A stretch of 64,000 nucleotides of DNA from Pelagicoccus mobilis (GTDB lineage: Bacteria > Verrucomicrobiota > Verrucomicrobiia > Opitutales > Opitutaceae), in the NCBI RefSeq assembly GCF_016595505.1, contig NZ_JAENIL010000024.1, positions 1-64,000 of the forward strand, in the 5' to 3' direction. This document shows, in pieces, positions 6,792-16,041 of this stretch; position 1 is the stretch's first letter, and each line of letters starts with the position of its first letter. Both the position numbers and the translations under genes were made by a program. The notes below the pieces were generated by a model. The model was not told the DNA's origin. It made no database searches and was given only the letters and a program-made list of their open reading frames with translations.

Positions 6792-8231
6792 ATGAACTCG
6801 GCCACTACTTTGTCGCAAGTTCCAGCCTCTTCGGCTCAACATCGGTCCACCTCGTCCCCGCTTGTCTTAGTGGGTGATTGTCTGGTGGTCGCTTTGTGTA
6901 TGGTGATCGCGTACGTGCTTCGCTACGTGCTGAACATCGGAGTGGTGAACGATGTGCCGCCTCGTCCGGGTGTAATTGAATATTTTATACACTACTCAGC
7001 TGGGTTCGTGTTGTTCTTCCTGCTGGCGATGAACCTGAAGCTCTATGATTCGAATGTGACGGCTTCAGTGGAGCGTTCGACGATGCGGCTGGTAAATGTG
7101 TCGTTGTTTTGGGCGATCATGTTTCTCGGTTCGTCGTTGATCCTTAAGTTGAGTCCGCCGATTTCACGTTTGTTCGTTGGCTATTCGTGCGCGTTGATGT
7201 GTGGACTTCTGCCAGCTTGGCGTATCGCTTACTTGAGGGCGGCGAAGCGAGTTGGCTTCGATAAGAACTTGGTGAAGCGAGTCCTGCTGGTCGGGTGCTC
7301 GCCAGAGCATACGGAGCTGGTTGAACGCCTCACTTCGAACGCGAGCGGGACTTATGAAGTGGTTGGCGTTGTCACTACCACGGAATGTGCGGAGGCGTCG
7401 TGCCGGGACTTGCCGATCGTGGGAAGCCTTGATCGTCTTGACGAGACGCTGGCGGAGTTGGAAGTCGACGCGATAACGGTCGCCGATTTGGAGCTTTCTT
7501 ATGATGCGATTCTTGGAATTGCGAAGGTGTGTGAACGCCGGTTTGTGGAGTTCACTTTGGTGCCGGGCGAGTTCGAGGTCTTTTCGCAGTGTTTGGGGCT
7601 TCGGATGATTGGAAGTCAGCCGGTGTTGGGGATTGCGGAGTTGCCGCAGAACCGAATCTTCAGCCGCATCGTGAAGCGCGTGGTGGATCTGGTGGGTTCT
7701 ATGGTTGGTCTGCTGATTACGGCCCCGATTACACCGATCGTGGCTTTCTTCATTTGGAAGGAAAGTCCGGGGCCTATCATTTATCGCCAGACTCGCATGG
7801 GGAAGGGCGGGAAGCTGTTTACGATTTATAAGTTCCGATCGATGAAGCTCGCGTCGGAATCGGACGGCAAGGCACGCTGGTGTAAGCGCGACGACCCGAG
7901 GCGCCTGAAGTGCGGGGCATTTCTGAGGAAGTGGAACATCGACGAGCTTCCGCAGTTTTGGAATGTTTTGAAGGGGGATATGAGCTTGGTCGGACCCCGT
8001 CCGGAACGTCCGGAGCTAATTGTGGATTTTCTCGATAAGATCCCTCACTACCAAAGTCGCCACTCTGTAAGGCCTGGGATGACAGGCTGGGCTCAAGTGA
8101 ATGGCTTGAGGGGAGACACGAGTCTGGAAGATCGGATACAGCATGATCTTCAGTACATCGAGAATTGGTCTCTCAGTCTGGATATCACGATCCAGGTACG
8201 CACTTTGTTTCAGTACAAGAACGCGTACTGA
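6792..8231 (+). CDS. Polyprenyl-phosphate sugar-1-phosphate transferase (WbaP/WcaJ-type)
   Basis: This 479-residue enzyme starts the repeat unit by moving a sugar-1-phosphate from a nucleotide sugar onto undecaprenyl phosphate. Four N-terminal membrane segments (about 24-160) are followed by a CoA-binding-like Rossmann region (about 165-270: RVLLVGCSPEHTEL). A re-entrant membrane helix at about 295-320 leads into the bacterial sugar transferase domain: YRQTRMGKGGKLFTIYKFRSM, LRKWNIDELPQFWNVLKGDM, SLVGPRPERPE, VRPGMTGWAQVNGLRG. The DE pair in NIDELPQ is the catalytic acid pair of the family. The sugar used (glucose, galactose or other) cannot be told from sequence. Confidence 0.93.
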   Translation: MNSATTLSQVPASSAQHRSTSSPLVLVGDCLVVALCMVIAYVLRYVLNIGVVNDVPPRPGVIEYFIHYSAGFVLFFLLAMNLKLYDSNVTASVERSTMRLVNVSLFWAIMFLGSSLILKLSPPISRLFVGYSCALMCGLLPAWRIAYLRAAKRVGFDKNLVKRVLLVGCSPEHTELVERLTSNASGTYEVVGVVTTTECAEASCRDLPIVGSLDRLDETLAELEVDAITVADLELSYDAILGIAKVCERRFVEFTLVPGEFEVFSQCLGLRMIGSQPVLGIAELPQNRIFSRIVKRVVDLVGSMVGLLITAPITPIVAFFIWKESPGPIIYRQTRMGKGGKLFTIYKFRSMKLASESDGKARWCKRDDPRRLKCGAFLRKWNIDELPQFWNVLKGDMSLVGPRPERPELIVDFLDKIPHYQSRHSVRPGMTGWAQVNGLRGDTSLEDRIQHDLQYIENWSLSLDITIQVRTLFQYKNAY

Positions 8232-8346
8232 ACTAACCAAGGCGCTCGGAGGGCGAGCCGTTCCGTTTTCATTTGATTAGAGTTTTCCGGAGTCTCGCGA
8301 GGGGGCTCGGGAAGTTACGTTAACGCTAGGAATCCTGTTACATCCA

Positions 8347-8436
8347 ATGAAGCTAAGGATAATCATTCTCTTCACTATCGCTATCGCTGTCATTGCAGCG
8401 GTAATTACCTCAAACGCATCGGCTTGGGGTTTGTAA
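8347..8436 (+). CDS. Possible 29-residue hydrophobic peptide
   Basis: A small open frame reads as a 29-residue peptide, beginning MKLRIIILFTIAIAV and ending ASAWGL. It has a charged N-terminus, a 15-20 residue hydrophobic stretch and an A-S-A signal-peptidase-like site. It lies in the 342-bp gap between the initiating transferase and the Wzc-like gene. AGGA is present but rather far upstream of the ATG. It is too short to assign. It could be a membrane microprotein or chance. Confidence 0.35.
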   Translation: MKLRIIILFTIAIAVIAAVITSNASAWGL

Positions 8437-8573
8437 TAATATATTGAATACTAAACGCCGCGAAGTTGATCGCGGAGCTCGGGGTAGAGGGTGGATCCTC
8501 TGTTTAAGACCCGGAGCTCTAGTCGGATCGTGCTTTCGCGCTAGGGCCAACTTCTTGAAACTCACGAACGAAC

Positions 8574-10922
8574 ATGTCAGAATCCGAAACTCCAGAAAAT
8601 CCGCGTTCATCGAACAATGGTAAGCACGAACGGAACGGTGAGGGCTCTTCTTCTCTTCAGCCCGAATGGCGGACCTCCAGGGGAGGGGCGCCGGCAAAGC
8701 CTGGCTCGTCTTCGAAGAGTGGTTCGCAGACGGAGGAAAGGCCTGCGAGCGAATTGGTATCCCGTGTGCGCGCGTTTCTCTCGATAATCCGGAGTCGCTG
8801 GATTTCGGGAGCTGTTGTCGCGGTGCTGGTAGGAGTCGCCTTCGTGTATTTCGAATCTCGTTACACTCCGGATCAGACTGCGGTGACAACGATGCTGGCG
8901 CAGAGCACAATGGACGAGCTTTTGCTTTCGAGCCTTGTGCCGGGGAAGAAGAAGGACTCGCAGGAGAATTTCTTGCAGAACCACTTGTCGGTGATGAAGA
9001 GTCGACGGTTCAGCGTGGCCTTGGCTAAGGAGTTTACCAGGGAGGAGCGGGCTGCCATAACCGCGCATTTCATGCTTCCCGGGCAGCAGCCTTCGATGGC
9101 GTCTTTCGAAGGGATGTTGGCCAAGCGTACGGACGCGACTCGGCAAAAGAATCGCGAGTTTTTCACGCTGAGCTTTCGCCATCCGAAACCTGACATCGCT
9201 GTGATGGTGGCGAATCGGATGTCTGCCACTTACCTCAAGCTTGTGCAGGAGGAGGTGAAGGAAGCGAACGAGCGGGCTGCCGAGATGTTGCGCGTGCAGG
9301 CCGAGCAATTGCAGTCGGAGATCAGCGAGCTCGAGGAGAAGCAGCGCGCCTTTCGCTTGGAGCATGGGATCATTTCGTTGGAGGAAGGAAACAGTCTTTT
9401 TGGGAATCGTTTGCGTCGCATCGACCAGACGCGTTCCGAGCTCAAGATCACGCGAATGCGCTTGGAGGCAGAGGTGCGGGAGGCGAAAGAGGATTTGGAG
9501 AAGGACGAAATGCCTTTCCAGAATCCCTTGCTGGCAAGTTTCGCGAATACGCCGGAGTTGAGGGAAGAGGCGGGGCGCCTCGAGGCGCAGAAGCGGGTCT
9601 TCTCTTTGCGCTATGGCCGCAACCATCCCAAAATGAGGAACTTGGAGGGACAGATCGCCAGCACGGATGAGCTTCTTAAACGCAACTTCGAGCTCGCGTA
9701 CCGAGATCTCGAGAATCAGTACCAGAGCTCCCTGACGATGGAGCAGGAGTTGGACGAGGAGTACGAGGAGACTTTTGCCCAGGGAATCGAGTTCGGGCGT
9801 TCCGCGAACCAGTTCCTAGTTGTCGAAAGCGAAGTTGATGCGAAAAGAGAGGCGTTGAACGGCCTGCTGCGTCGGGTGAGCGGAGCCGCCATGATAAGCA
9901 AGCTTCCGACGGATGTGATGAGGCTGGTGGACCCGGCCTATATCGCCCGTCCGCGATTGTCTCGACGCAAGTTGTCGTTCCTGCTCGGCAGTATGTTGAT
10001 CGGAACGGCGTTCTTCGGAGTGCCGGTGGTTCGCCATCTCTTTGACCAACGCTTGAAGGGTGAGACGGATGTCGAGAGGGAGCTGGGCAAGGGACTGATC
10101 GGCGGGGTGCCTCGTATGGGTCGTGTCCGCGCGGCGGATCGTCCGCATGTGGTCGGGCAGAATTCGGCTCCCGAGAAGGTGGAACCGTTTATGTCGATCA
10201 TTGCCCAGATCGAGTTGCTCACGAGCCAGGTCGGGCCTCAGTCGTTTTTGGTGACCAGTACGGCTCCGAGGGAGGGCAAGTCGACCATCATTTCGAATCT
10301 AGCCGCTGGATACGCACAGATTGGCCGTAAGACCTTGCTGGTGGACGCGGACATGAGAAGGCCTTCGCAGCACCAGTGGAACAAGGTTAAGAGCAACAGC
10401 GGGATTCTGAGCTGGGCAGAAGCCGGTTGCAATATGGATGACATCCTCGCCGAGGATTCGCCTTTGGGAATCGAGCGGCATGATTCGGGGGTCTATCTCT
10501 TGCCGGCGAGCGGCGTGCATCGCCAGCCGACTCAGTTCCTCACCTCTCCCAACATCAAGAAGCTGTTCGAAGCGTTGCAGCAACGCTTTGATGTGATCTT
10601 GGTGGACTCGCCGCCGGTTGGGCTCTTCTCCGATGCTTTGGCTCTGGCCCAGTGTTTGGGTGAAACGATACTGATCGCTCGCGAGTCGAGGGCTCCCATC
10701 GATCAGATTCGTCGAGTGATTGCGGACGTCGACAATACGCCGGCTCCTGTTCTTGGCGTGGTCCTCAACGACTACTCTCGCAGCAGCGTCAATCCGCGCT
10801 TGGTGTACTGCGACATGGTCCAGAACTACGGACAAAGAGTGGTGAAGCGGAAGAAGGATGCGAAACCGGCTCCTGCCAGCAAATCGCTGGTTGGAAAACT
10901 CATGGAGGAAGACAAGGGGTGA
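8574..10922 (+). CDS. Wzc/GumC-like polysaccharide co-polymerase and tyrosine autokinase
   Basis: The 782-residue inner-membrane protein sets chain length and works with the Wza-like exporter. A hydrophilic N-terminus is followed by membrane segment 1 (about 77-95: WISGAVVAVLVGVAFVYF), a long periplasmic coiled-coil region (about 215-425) and membrane segment 2 (about 468-485). The cytoplasmic BY-kinase domain has Walker A APREGKST with Lys569, Walker A' LLVDADMRRP with Asp593, and Walker B ILVDSPPV with Asp678. The C-terminal tail is Lys-rich and has only two or so tyrosines, unlike the dense Tyr cluster of E. coli Wzc, so autophosphorylation may be reduced or elsewhere. Confidence 0.92.
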   Translation: MSESETPENPRSSNNGKHERNGEGSSSLQPEWRTSRGGAPAKPGSSSKSGSQTEERPASELVSRVRAFLSIIRSRWISGAVVAVLVGVAFVYFESRYTPDQTAVTTMLAQSTMDELLLSSLVPGKKKDSQENFLQNHLSVMKSRRFSVALAKEFTREERAAITAHFMLPGQQPSMASFEGMLAKRTDATRQKNREFFTLSFRHPKPDIAVMVANRMSATYLKLVQEEVKEANERAAEMLRVQAEQLQSEISELEEKQRAFRLEHGIISLEEGNSLFGNRLRRIDQTRSELKITRMRLEAEVREAKEDLEKDEMPFQNPLLASFANTPELREEAGRLEAQKRVFSLRYGRNHPKMRNLEGQIASTDELLKRNFELAYRDLENQYQSSLTMEQELDEEYEETFAQGIEFGRSANQFLVVESEVDAKREALNGLLRRVSGAAMISKLPTDVMRLVDPAYIARPRLSRRKLSFLLGSMLIGTAFFGVPVVRHLFDQRLKGETDVERELGKGLIGGVPRMGRVRAADRPHVVGQNSAPEKVEPFMSIIAQIELLTSQVGPQSFLVTSTAPREGKSTIISNLAAGYAQIGRKTLLVDADMRRPSQHQWNKVKSNSGILSWAEAGCNMDDILAEDSPLGIERHDSGVYLLPASGVHRQPTQFLTSPNIKKLFEALQQRFDVILVDSPPVGLFSDALALAQCLGETILIARESRAPIDQIRRVIADVDNTPAPVLGVVLNDYSRSSVNPRLVYCDMVQNYGQRVVKRKKDAKPAPASKSLVGKLMEEDKG

Positions 10923-10971
10923 ATTGCTCGCCCTTTGTTTTCTGTTTTGAAATTTGGATACGAAGTTTAGC

Positions 10972-12231
10972 ATGAAGTCAGATGTTCAGCTAAAGGAATC
11001 CTCCGATAAGGCCGGCTTGGCGGAGGACGTTGCAGAACCTCAACGCTCGCCCCGCTTCTTGTGGCTGATTCGCGGGGATGAAGGGTATGGGTTTCGCAAG
11101 GCGAATCTCGGGCTCATCCAGCAGCTGCGTGAGAGATCCGTCGATATCGGTTTTGTGGCCATTAGGCCTGGTGTTTTTGCTGAGGAAGTGGCGGCTGCGG
11201 GGTACCCGCTTTGGTATCTCGAGCGTTTTGAGGGCGACAAGGAAATTACTAAGCGAGGCTGGCGGTTTTTATTGGGCAGCTTGCGTTTGTTCTCCTCCGC
11301 TTTCGTGAATCGACACGCGCTTCGTGAGGCCATCCGCTCATTTCAGCCAGATTGGCTTCATGTATCCATAAACGGGTTACTTGTTATGTGCGGGCTTGGC
11401 GCTCGGTGGTGGAAGGTGCCAGGCTATTGGCATATCCACAATACGATCAGCTCCAAGCTTCCGTTTGAAATGCAGGCCTTGGGGTATCAGGCCTTGTGCC
11501 GCATGTTGCGTGTCAATCCGATCGCAAACAGCCGCCATACGGCTGATTCTCTGGGCGGCTCCCTGTGTCCTGCTGGCGTTTGTTATCCGGGGTCGGATGA
11601 GGATGTGTATTCCTTGGAGGCTGAGTTTAAGAAGGTTTCGTATATCGATTTGGACGTGAACCCGACTTTGCCGAGTTTTCTGATCGCGGCTCGCATGGTT
11701 CCCGAGAAGGCCCAGGACCGATTGGTGGAAGCGGCGATCGAGCTGTATGAAGCGGGCAAGAAATTTTCGCTCATTCTGGTGGGAGGTCCTTTGGATTCCC
11801 GTTATGCAAAGCGAGTGCAGGCTCGTGTCCTCAACGCTAAAGTCGATCACCTAATCAAGGTGTTGGGCTCTGTGAAGGACACCCGTCCGTACATCGAGTT
11901 CGCCGATGTGGTCATCAATAGCCGGGTCGATGCGGAGCCGTTTGGCTTGTCGGTGGTTGAGGCGATGCTGATGGAGAGGCCGGTGCTGGCCTTCGAATTG
12001 GGAGGTCCTTCGGAAACGGTGTTGGACGGCGAGACGGGTTGGCTAATTGATACGCCGTCGGTGGAAGGGTATCGCAAAGGGCTTATTCGTGTTCTTGAAG
12101 ATCGCGAATCTTGGAATTCGATGGGTAAGGCTGCGCGGCGAGTCGCAAGCCAACGATTCTCTCTGCAGGCGACAACGGAGAGTTATCTCGATATTGTGGG
12201 CGCTAAGGTGCCCTCGACTTTAGGAGCGTAG
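10972..12231 (+). CDS. Glycosyltransferase family 4
   Basis: This is a GT-B fold enzyme of about 419 residues that should transfer a sugar from a nucleotide donor to the lipid-linked repeat unit at the inner membrane. The C-terminal half has the family 4 signature EPFGLSVVEAMLMERPVLA (about 320-338), followed by GGPSETVLDGETGWLI. The N-terminal acceptor half is less conserved (HIHNTISSKLPFE). The frame is open back to a TTG at 10954, but the ATG at 10972 is the more likely start. It is followed without a gap by the polymerase gene, so the two are probably translated together. Confidence 0.85.
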   Translation: MKSDVQLKESSDKAGLAEDVAEPQRSPRFLWLIRGDEGYGFRKANLGLIQQLRERSVDIGFVAIRPGVFAEEVAAAGYPLWYLERFEGDKEITKRGWRFLLGSLRLFSSAFVNRHALREAIRSFQPDWLHVSINGLLVMCGLGARWWKVPGYWHIHNTISSKLPFEMQALGYQALCRMLRVNPIANSRHTADSLGGSLCPAGVCYPGSDEDVYSLEAEFKKVSYIDLDVNPTLPSFLIAARMVPEKAQDRLVEAAIELYEAGKKFSLILVGGPLDSRYAKRVQARVLNAKVDHLIKVLGSVKDTRPYIEFADVVINSRVDAEPFGLSVVEAMLMERPVLAFELGGPSETVLDGETGWLIDTPSVEGYRKGLIRVLEDRESWNSMGKAARRVASQRFSLQATTESYLDIVGAKVPSTLGA

Positions 12232-13581
12232 ATGGCGGTAGAATTGACAGGCATTCAAGGGGTGGGACATGTCCAGCCTCGTGAGGGCGAGAGTCTCGCA
12301 AAGGGGAGGTTCGAGTTTTCGGACATTCTGCAGTGTTATCTCATCTGCTTCGGTCTTTTTGGGCAGCAGGCTATGGTGATTGCCGCTACTGGACTGGGGA
12401 TTGATACAAGAGTGTTTACAGTGCCTGCTCGTGGGCTTCTTTCGGTCGTCGCGTTGACTGTATTGGTCTATTTAATACTGAAGTCGAAGCGATCGGTACT
12501 TAATCTGTCTTTTCTGTCGTTTACTCTTTTTTGGGGCGCTTACGGACTTCGAGTCGCATTGGAATTGAGCTCGCGTGTCGATGTGGTGCAGGAGGCGGGC
12601 CGGTTTACCGGTGGATACATCGCGACGATGGCGTTTGGAGCCTGCTTCCTTCCGGGGCTGGCCATTCTGGTTAATGGTTCGTGGAGGCTGAGAGGATTGA
12701 CCCGAAACCTTGCTATTTTGCTCACGGGGGGCACGGGAGCGGCGATGATCTATTTCTATGGAGGGCATTTGCTGAACTTCCAAAACCGTATGTCCTCAGG
12801 GCAAGTGGTGGGCGAAGTCACTACGATCCATCCTTTGGCTCTTGGGTATCTCGGCTCGGTGCTATGTCTTTTCGCTCTGTACACCTTCGCGTGTCGGAAC
12901 GCTTCCTTGCTTCTACGTTCGTGCATTGGAGTGGCGCTGGCTGCGGTGGGTGTTTTCTTGTTGGTCGGTAGTGCCTCCCGCGGACCGGTCGTGGCGTTGG
13001 CCGTCGTCTATTTCGTGTTGCTGATCAGTAAGACGCGTCGGCTTGATTTCGGCCGCGTGTTTTTTCTGGGAATGCTCTTTGTGGTATTGGCGGTAGGCGT
13101 TGTCATGCTTGTGAGGTTTACCGGTAGTACGGTGCTCGATCGACTTCTTTACACGGGGCATTTGCTCTCGCCTGGGTCGGGTGGAGCAACGCGACTCAAT
13201 CTTTTCCAGCAAGCTCTGGACCGTTTCGTTGAATCTCCGGTGATCGGGTCGGGCTTCACGCTTCGTTCGGTTGAAGGAACGGATATGTATCCACACAATC
13301 TGATACTGGAGTCCCTTATGGCGACTGGCTTGCTCGGGACCGTTCCGCTGATGATTCTAATCTTCATGGGTTTTGCCGCTTCTTGGCGAATCCTGACCCG
13401 GGACCCTGAGATGTCATGGATCCCGCTTTTGTATGTTCATTTCCTGACTGGATCGATGTTTTCGGGCGCTATCTATTCGAACGTTGAGTTGTGGTTGGCA
13501 TTGGCTGCGACACTCTCGTGTGACGCTTGGCTGCGAAAGAAATCCGCCGAGGAAAAGGAAAGTGTAGAATACGAAGTTTGA
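12232..13581 (+). CDS. Wzy-like O-antigen/exopolysaccharide polymerase (O-antigen ligase family)
   Basis: The 449-residue protein has about ten to twelve hydrophobic segments and belongs to the Wzy/WaaL (O-antigen ligase) type. The diagnostic region is SASRGPVVALAVVYFVLLIS (about 243-262), then a large periplasmic loop with a His (YPHNLILESLMATGLLG). The start codon follows the stop of the preceding glycosyltransferase directly. As the locus also holds Wzx, Wza and Wzc types, it most likely polymerises the flipped repeat unit in the periplasm. Polymerase and ligase cannot be separated by sequence alone. Confidence 0.85.
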   Translation: MAVELTGIQGVGHVQPREGESLAKGRFEFSDILQCYLICFGLFGQQAMVIAATGLGIDTRVFTVPARGLLSVVALTVLVYLILKSKRSVLNLSFLSFTLFWGAYGLRVALELSSRVDVVQEAGRFTGGYIATMAFGACFLPGLAILVNGSWRLRGLTRNLAILLTGGTGAAMIYFYGGHLLNFQNRMSSGQVVGEVTTIHPLALGYLGSVLCLFALYTFACRNASLLLRSCIGVALAAVGVFLLVGSASRGPVVALAVVYFVLLISKTRRLDFGRVFFLGMLFVVLAVGVVMLVRFTGSTVLDRLLYTGHLLSPGSGGATRLNLFQQALDRFVESPVIGSGFTLRSVEGTDMYPHNLILESLMATGLLGTVPLMILIFMGFAASWRILTRDPEMSWIPLLYVHFLTGSMFSGAIYSNVELWLALAATLSCDAWLRKKSAEEKESVEYEV

Positions 13582-13634
13582 GGGAATCGGTCGGATTTGG
13601 TATTCAGTGGTTTCAACGGTAAATATCGGTCGCA

Positions 13635-14822
13635 ATGAGTGTTGTAGCAGAAGATTTGAGAGTTCGTGACGGTGGTGCGGATACGGGGCTGCATTTGGGG
13701 AAGATCTTTTTTGTGCTCTCTCGCGCTGAACATGCTCGCATGTGGAGGAGAGTCTTGCGTTTGCGCGCGTTTTTCGAATCGGCGCACGTTGCTGGATTTG
13801 AGCGTGTAGGCGTTCCTGTTCTGCACAAGCACACCTACGAGTGCCTTGGTAAATTTGCCCATCGAAAGTTCTGGGGACGGTTGCCCGTTATGTTCAAGTC
13901 CGCTCGCAGGTGTATGAAGAACGTGGGGACGTCGGATGTATGCTATGCTTTCAGTTTGGACACGCTCATTATGCTTTACGTGCTGAAGCGTATCACTGGA
14001 TCGACGACGCAGCTTGTCTATGAAGTGGCTGATGTTCACCCCAAGTTGAGCTCCTATTCGCTAAGGGGGCGTCTGCTTCGGTTTGTCGAGAGGAACCTAA
14101 TCAAGCGCTCTTGCGCGGTGGTGTTGACTTCTCCCGAATTCAAGTCGGGGTATTTTCAGAAGGTGCAGAAGTTCGTCGACTTTCCTTCGGTGGTGATCGA
14201 GCACAAGGTCGAGCTCGCTGCTGAAAAGAGAGAGCAAATTCTCTTCGAGCGGGTGCGGGGCGACGTACTGGTCCTTGGATACTTTGGTTTTATGAAGTCC
14301 GTGGAGTCTTTCGAGCTTCTCATGAAGATCGCAGAGGCGGGGCAGGGACGCGTCGAGATTCAGTTCCACGGATTGTTTGTGCGGCCGTTGGATGTGGAAG
14401 AGTGCATCCGGCGAATCTCCGAATTGCCCAACGCAGAATATTGCGGCCCTTACCGCTCTCCTCAAGACCTCGAGACTGTCTACCGGGGAGTGGATGTTGT
14501 TTGGGACGCTTACTGCGAAGGAGACAATGCTCAGTGGCAGAGAACGACTCGGTTTAGCGAATCCTGTTTTTTCCGGCGCCCGGTGATTTTCGAGTCGGAG
14601 ACATCTGATGGGAAAATAGCCGAGCGATTTGGGCTGGGGTTGTCTATGTCCTTCGAAGATCCGGAAAAGTGCGTGCAAGATGTGCTGTCAATCGACGACA
14701 GCTGCCTGCGTAGGTGGTTTAACAATTTCGACAATCTGCCACGTAGCCTCATTTTCTACGAACACGAATACGAAGATCTTGTGGAGTTGATCTCCCAAGC
14801 TGCGAATTCGGCCGAAGATTAA
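13635..14822 (+). CDS. Probable glycosyltransferase (GT-B, GT4-like)
   Basis: This 395-residue soluble protein has the layout of a GT-B glycosyltransferase. The N-terminal domain contains YAFSLDTLIMLYVLKR and VYEVADVHPKL, and a second Rossmann-like domain begins near VLGYFGFMKSVESFELL. The usual E-x7-E motif is not obvious; FRRPVIFESETSDGKIAERFGLG is in the corresponding place. It may be a divergent member of the family, acting in assembly of the repeat unit. Donor and acceptor are unknown. Confidence 0.65.
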   Translation: MSVVAEDLRVRDGGADTGLHLGKIFFVLSRAEHARMWRRVLRLRAFFESAHVAGFERVGVPVLHKHTYECLGKFAHRKFWGRLPVMFKSARRCMKNVGTSDVCYAFSLDTLIMLYVLKRITGSTTQLVYEVADVHPKLSSYSLRGRLLRFVERNLIKRSCAVVLTSPEFKSGYFQKVQKFVDFPSVVIEHKVELAAEKREQILFERVRGDVLVLGYFGFMKSVESFELLMKIAEAGQGRVEIQFHGLFVRPLDVEECIRRISELPNAEYCGPYRSPQDLETVYRGVDVVWDAYCEGDNAQWQRTTRFSESCFFRRPVIFESETSDGKIAERFGLGLSMSFEDPEKCVQDVLSIDDSCLRRWFNNFDNLPRSLIFYEHEYEDLVELISQAANSAED

Positions 14823-14926
14823 CCTGCTGGAATGCGGCGGGATATCGCCGTGGCGTTGCCGATCGGGCACACTTAAGAGTGTCCAATTTGTCGATACGAA
14901 CTTGGTTTGGAGATTGGATTTGAATC

Positions 14927-16000
14927 ATGAAAAATAGCACTACCCTTTCGGAGAAACAGGGAGGCGCATCTACTGATCGTCATGTTTCTATGCCAAAGCA
15001 GTTCGCCCCTCAGTGGAGGAATCTCCGTCGGCTAGCCTATTACTGGAAGCGAAACAATTGGATGTTTTATCTGCCGTCATTGTGGAGCGACTACGAAGAC
15101 GTGAAGATTGATCGGCCGATTTTTCTGCTTGGAAATCAAGGCGATGGAGTGACGCTCATTTCTCGCTTTTTGCGTCGTCACACTGACGTTGTTTCGGTGA
15201 CGGGAAACTGGAAGTATTGGTCGGGAGCCGACGAGATGCAGAGAGTCATGGAGTATCGGCTGCCGAGGAAGCTGCGGCTGGCAGGTAAGTTGACTCGGAC
15301 GGATCCCCCGCACGAAAAGTACTATCAGCCACGGAGTTGGTCTTACGGGTGCGACGAGCTGTATGAGCGGTATCACGATATCGAGCGGGAAGCTTCGCTG
15401 GAGGATAGTAGCGATCTGAAGAAGACAATTCGGGAGTGTATCGTTCGGTTTTCGTCGAGTGAGACGGCGCGGTTCTTGGACAAGAGCCAGGTCTACACCT
15501 TGAAGACGCGCTACATCCAAGCTTTGTTGAGCGATGTTGATCCGCACTTTGCCTTGATCACGCGTGATCCTTATGCTGCGTGCTACCGGGCCGCTAAAGG
15601 CAAAGCGCGCGATATGCGGTGGTATTCGAAGTTTCTCTCTTTCGACGAGCGCTTTGAGCTTTGCCAGCAACATTGGAAAAACTGCATGTCAACGGTGTTG
15701 GAAGACTCGAAGAGTCTCCGTCGTTTTAAGGTGTTCCAGTACGAGGACTTCCTGCTGGAGCCAGAGTCAAAGACGCGAGAGATGTGCGAGTTTCTAGGAC
15801 TTGATTACGAAGAGGAGATGATACCTGCGGCCCATCAAAAAGTGCCCTTCGCGACGAAGTTTAATCAGCGTTGGTACCCGTTGAGACCAGAGGTGAACCA
15901 GGTGTACTACGACGCTCAAACCGAGGCTCAGTTGGATGCTGTTGAGCGAAGCTGTGGCGAGTTGGCTCATCTTTTTGGATACGAGCGTCCGAGGAAGTAG
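14927..16000 (+). CDS. PAPS-dependent sulfotransferase family protein
   Basis: This 357-residue protein resembles the Sulfotransfer family. The 5'-phosphosulfate loop is at about 64-82 (PIFLLGNQGDGVTLISRFL), in place of the usual PRSGTT. The 3'-phosphate site is at about 208-216 (ALITRDPYAACYRA). FQYEDFLLEPESKTREMCEFLGL near 268-290 is the typical C-terminal region. It would transfer sulfate from PAPS to a sugar hydroxyl, which suggests a sulfated polymer. The altered phosphate loop leaves activity uncertain. No PAPS synthesis genes are seen in the window. Confidence 0.75.
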   Translation: MKNSTTLSEKQGGASTDRHVSMPKQFAPQWRNLRRLAYYWKRNNWMFYLPSLWSDYEDVKIDRPIFLLGNQGDGVTLISRFLRRHTDVVSVTGNWKYWSGADEMQRVMEYRLPRKLRLAGKLTRTDPPHEKYYQPRSWSYGCDELYERYHDIEREASLEDSSDLKKTIRECIVRFSSSETARFLDKSQVYTLKTRYIQALLSDVDPHFALITRDPYAACYRAAKGKARDMRWYSKFLSFDERFELCQQHWKNCMSTVLEDSKSLRRFKVFQYEDFLLEPESKTREMCEFLGLDYEEEMIPAAHQKVPFATKFNQRWYPLRPEVNQVYYDAQTEAQLDAVERSCGELAHLFGYERPRK

Positions 16001-16041
16001 GAGTAGGGATTTCGAAACAATAGACCCAATTGAAATAGCGA

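Noticed and set aside
12234-12244. Second ops-like match at the start of the wzy-like gene (GGCGGTAGAAT)
   Set aside because: It overlaps the start codon region, and the core 8-mer also occurs at 13089 and 34114 within genes, so chance is likely.
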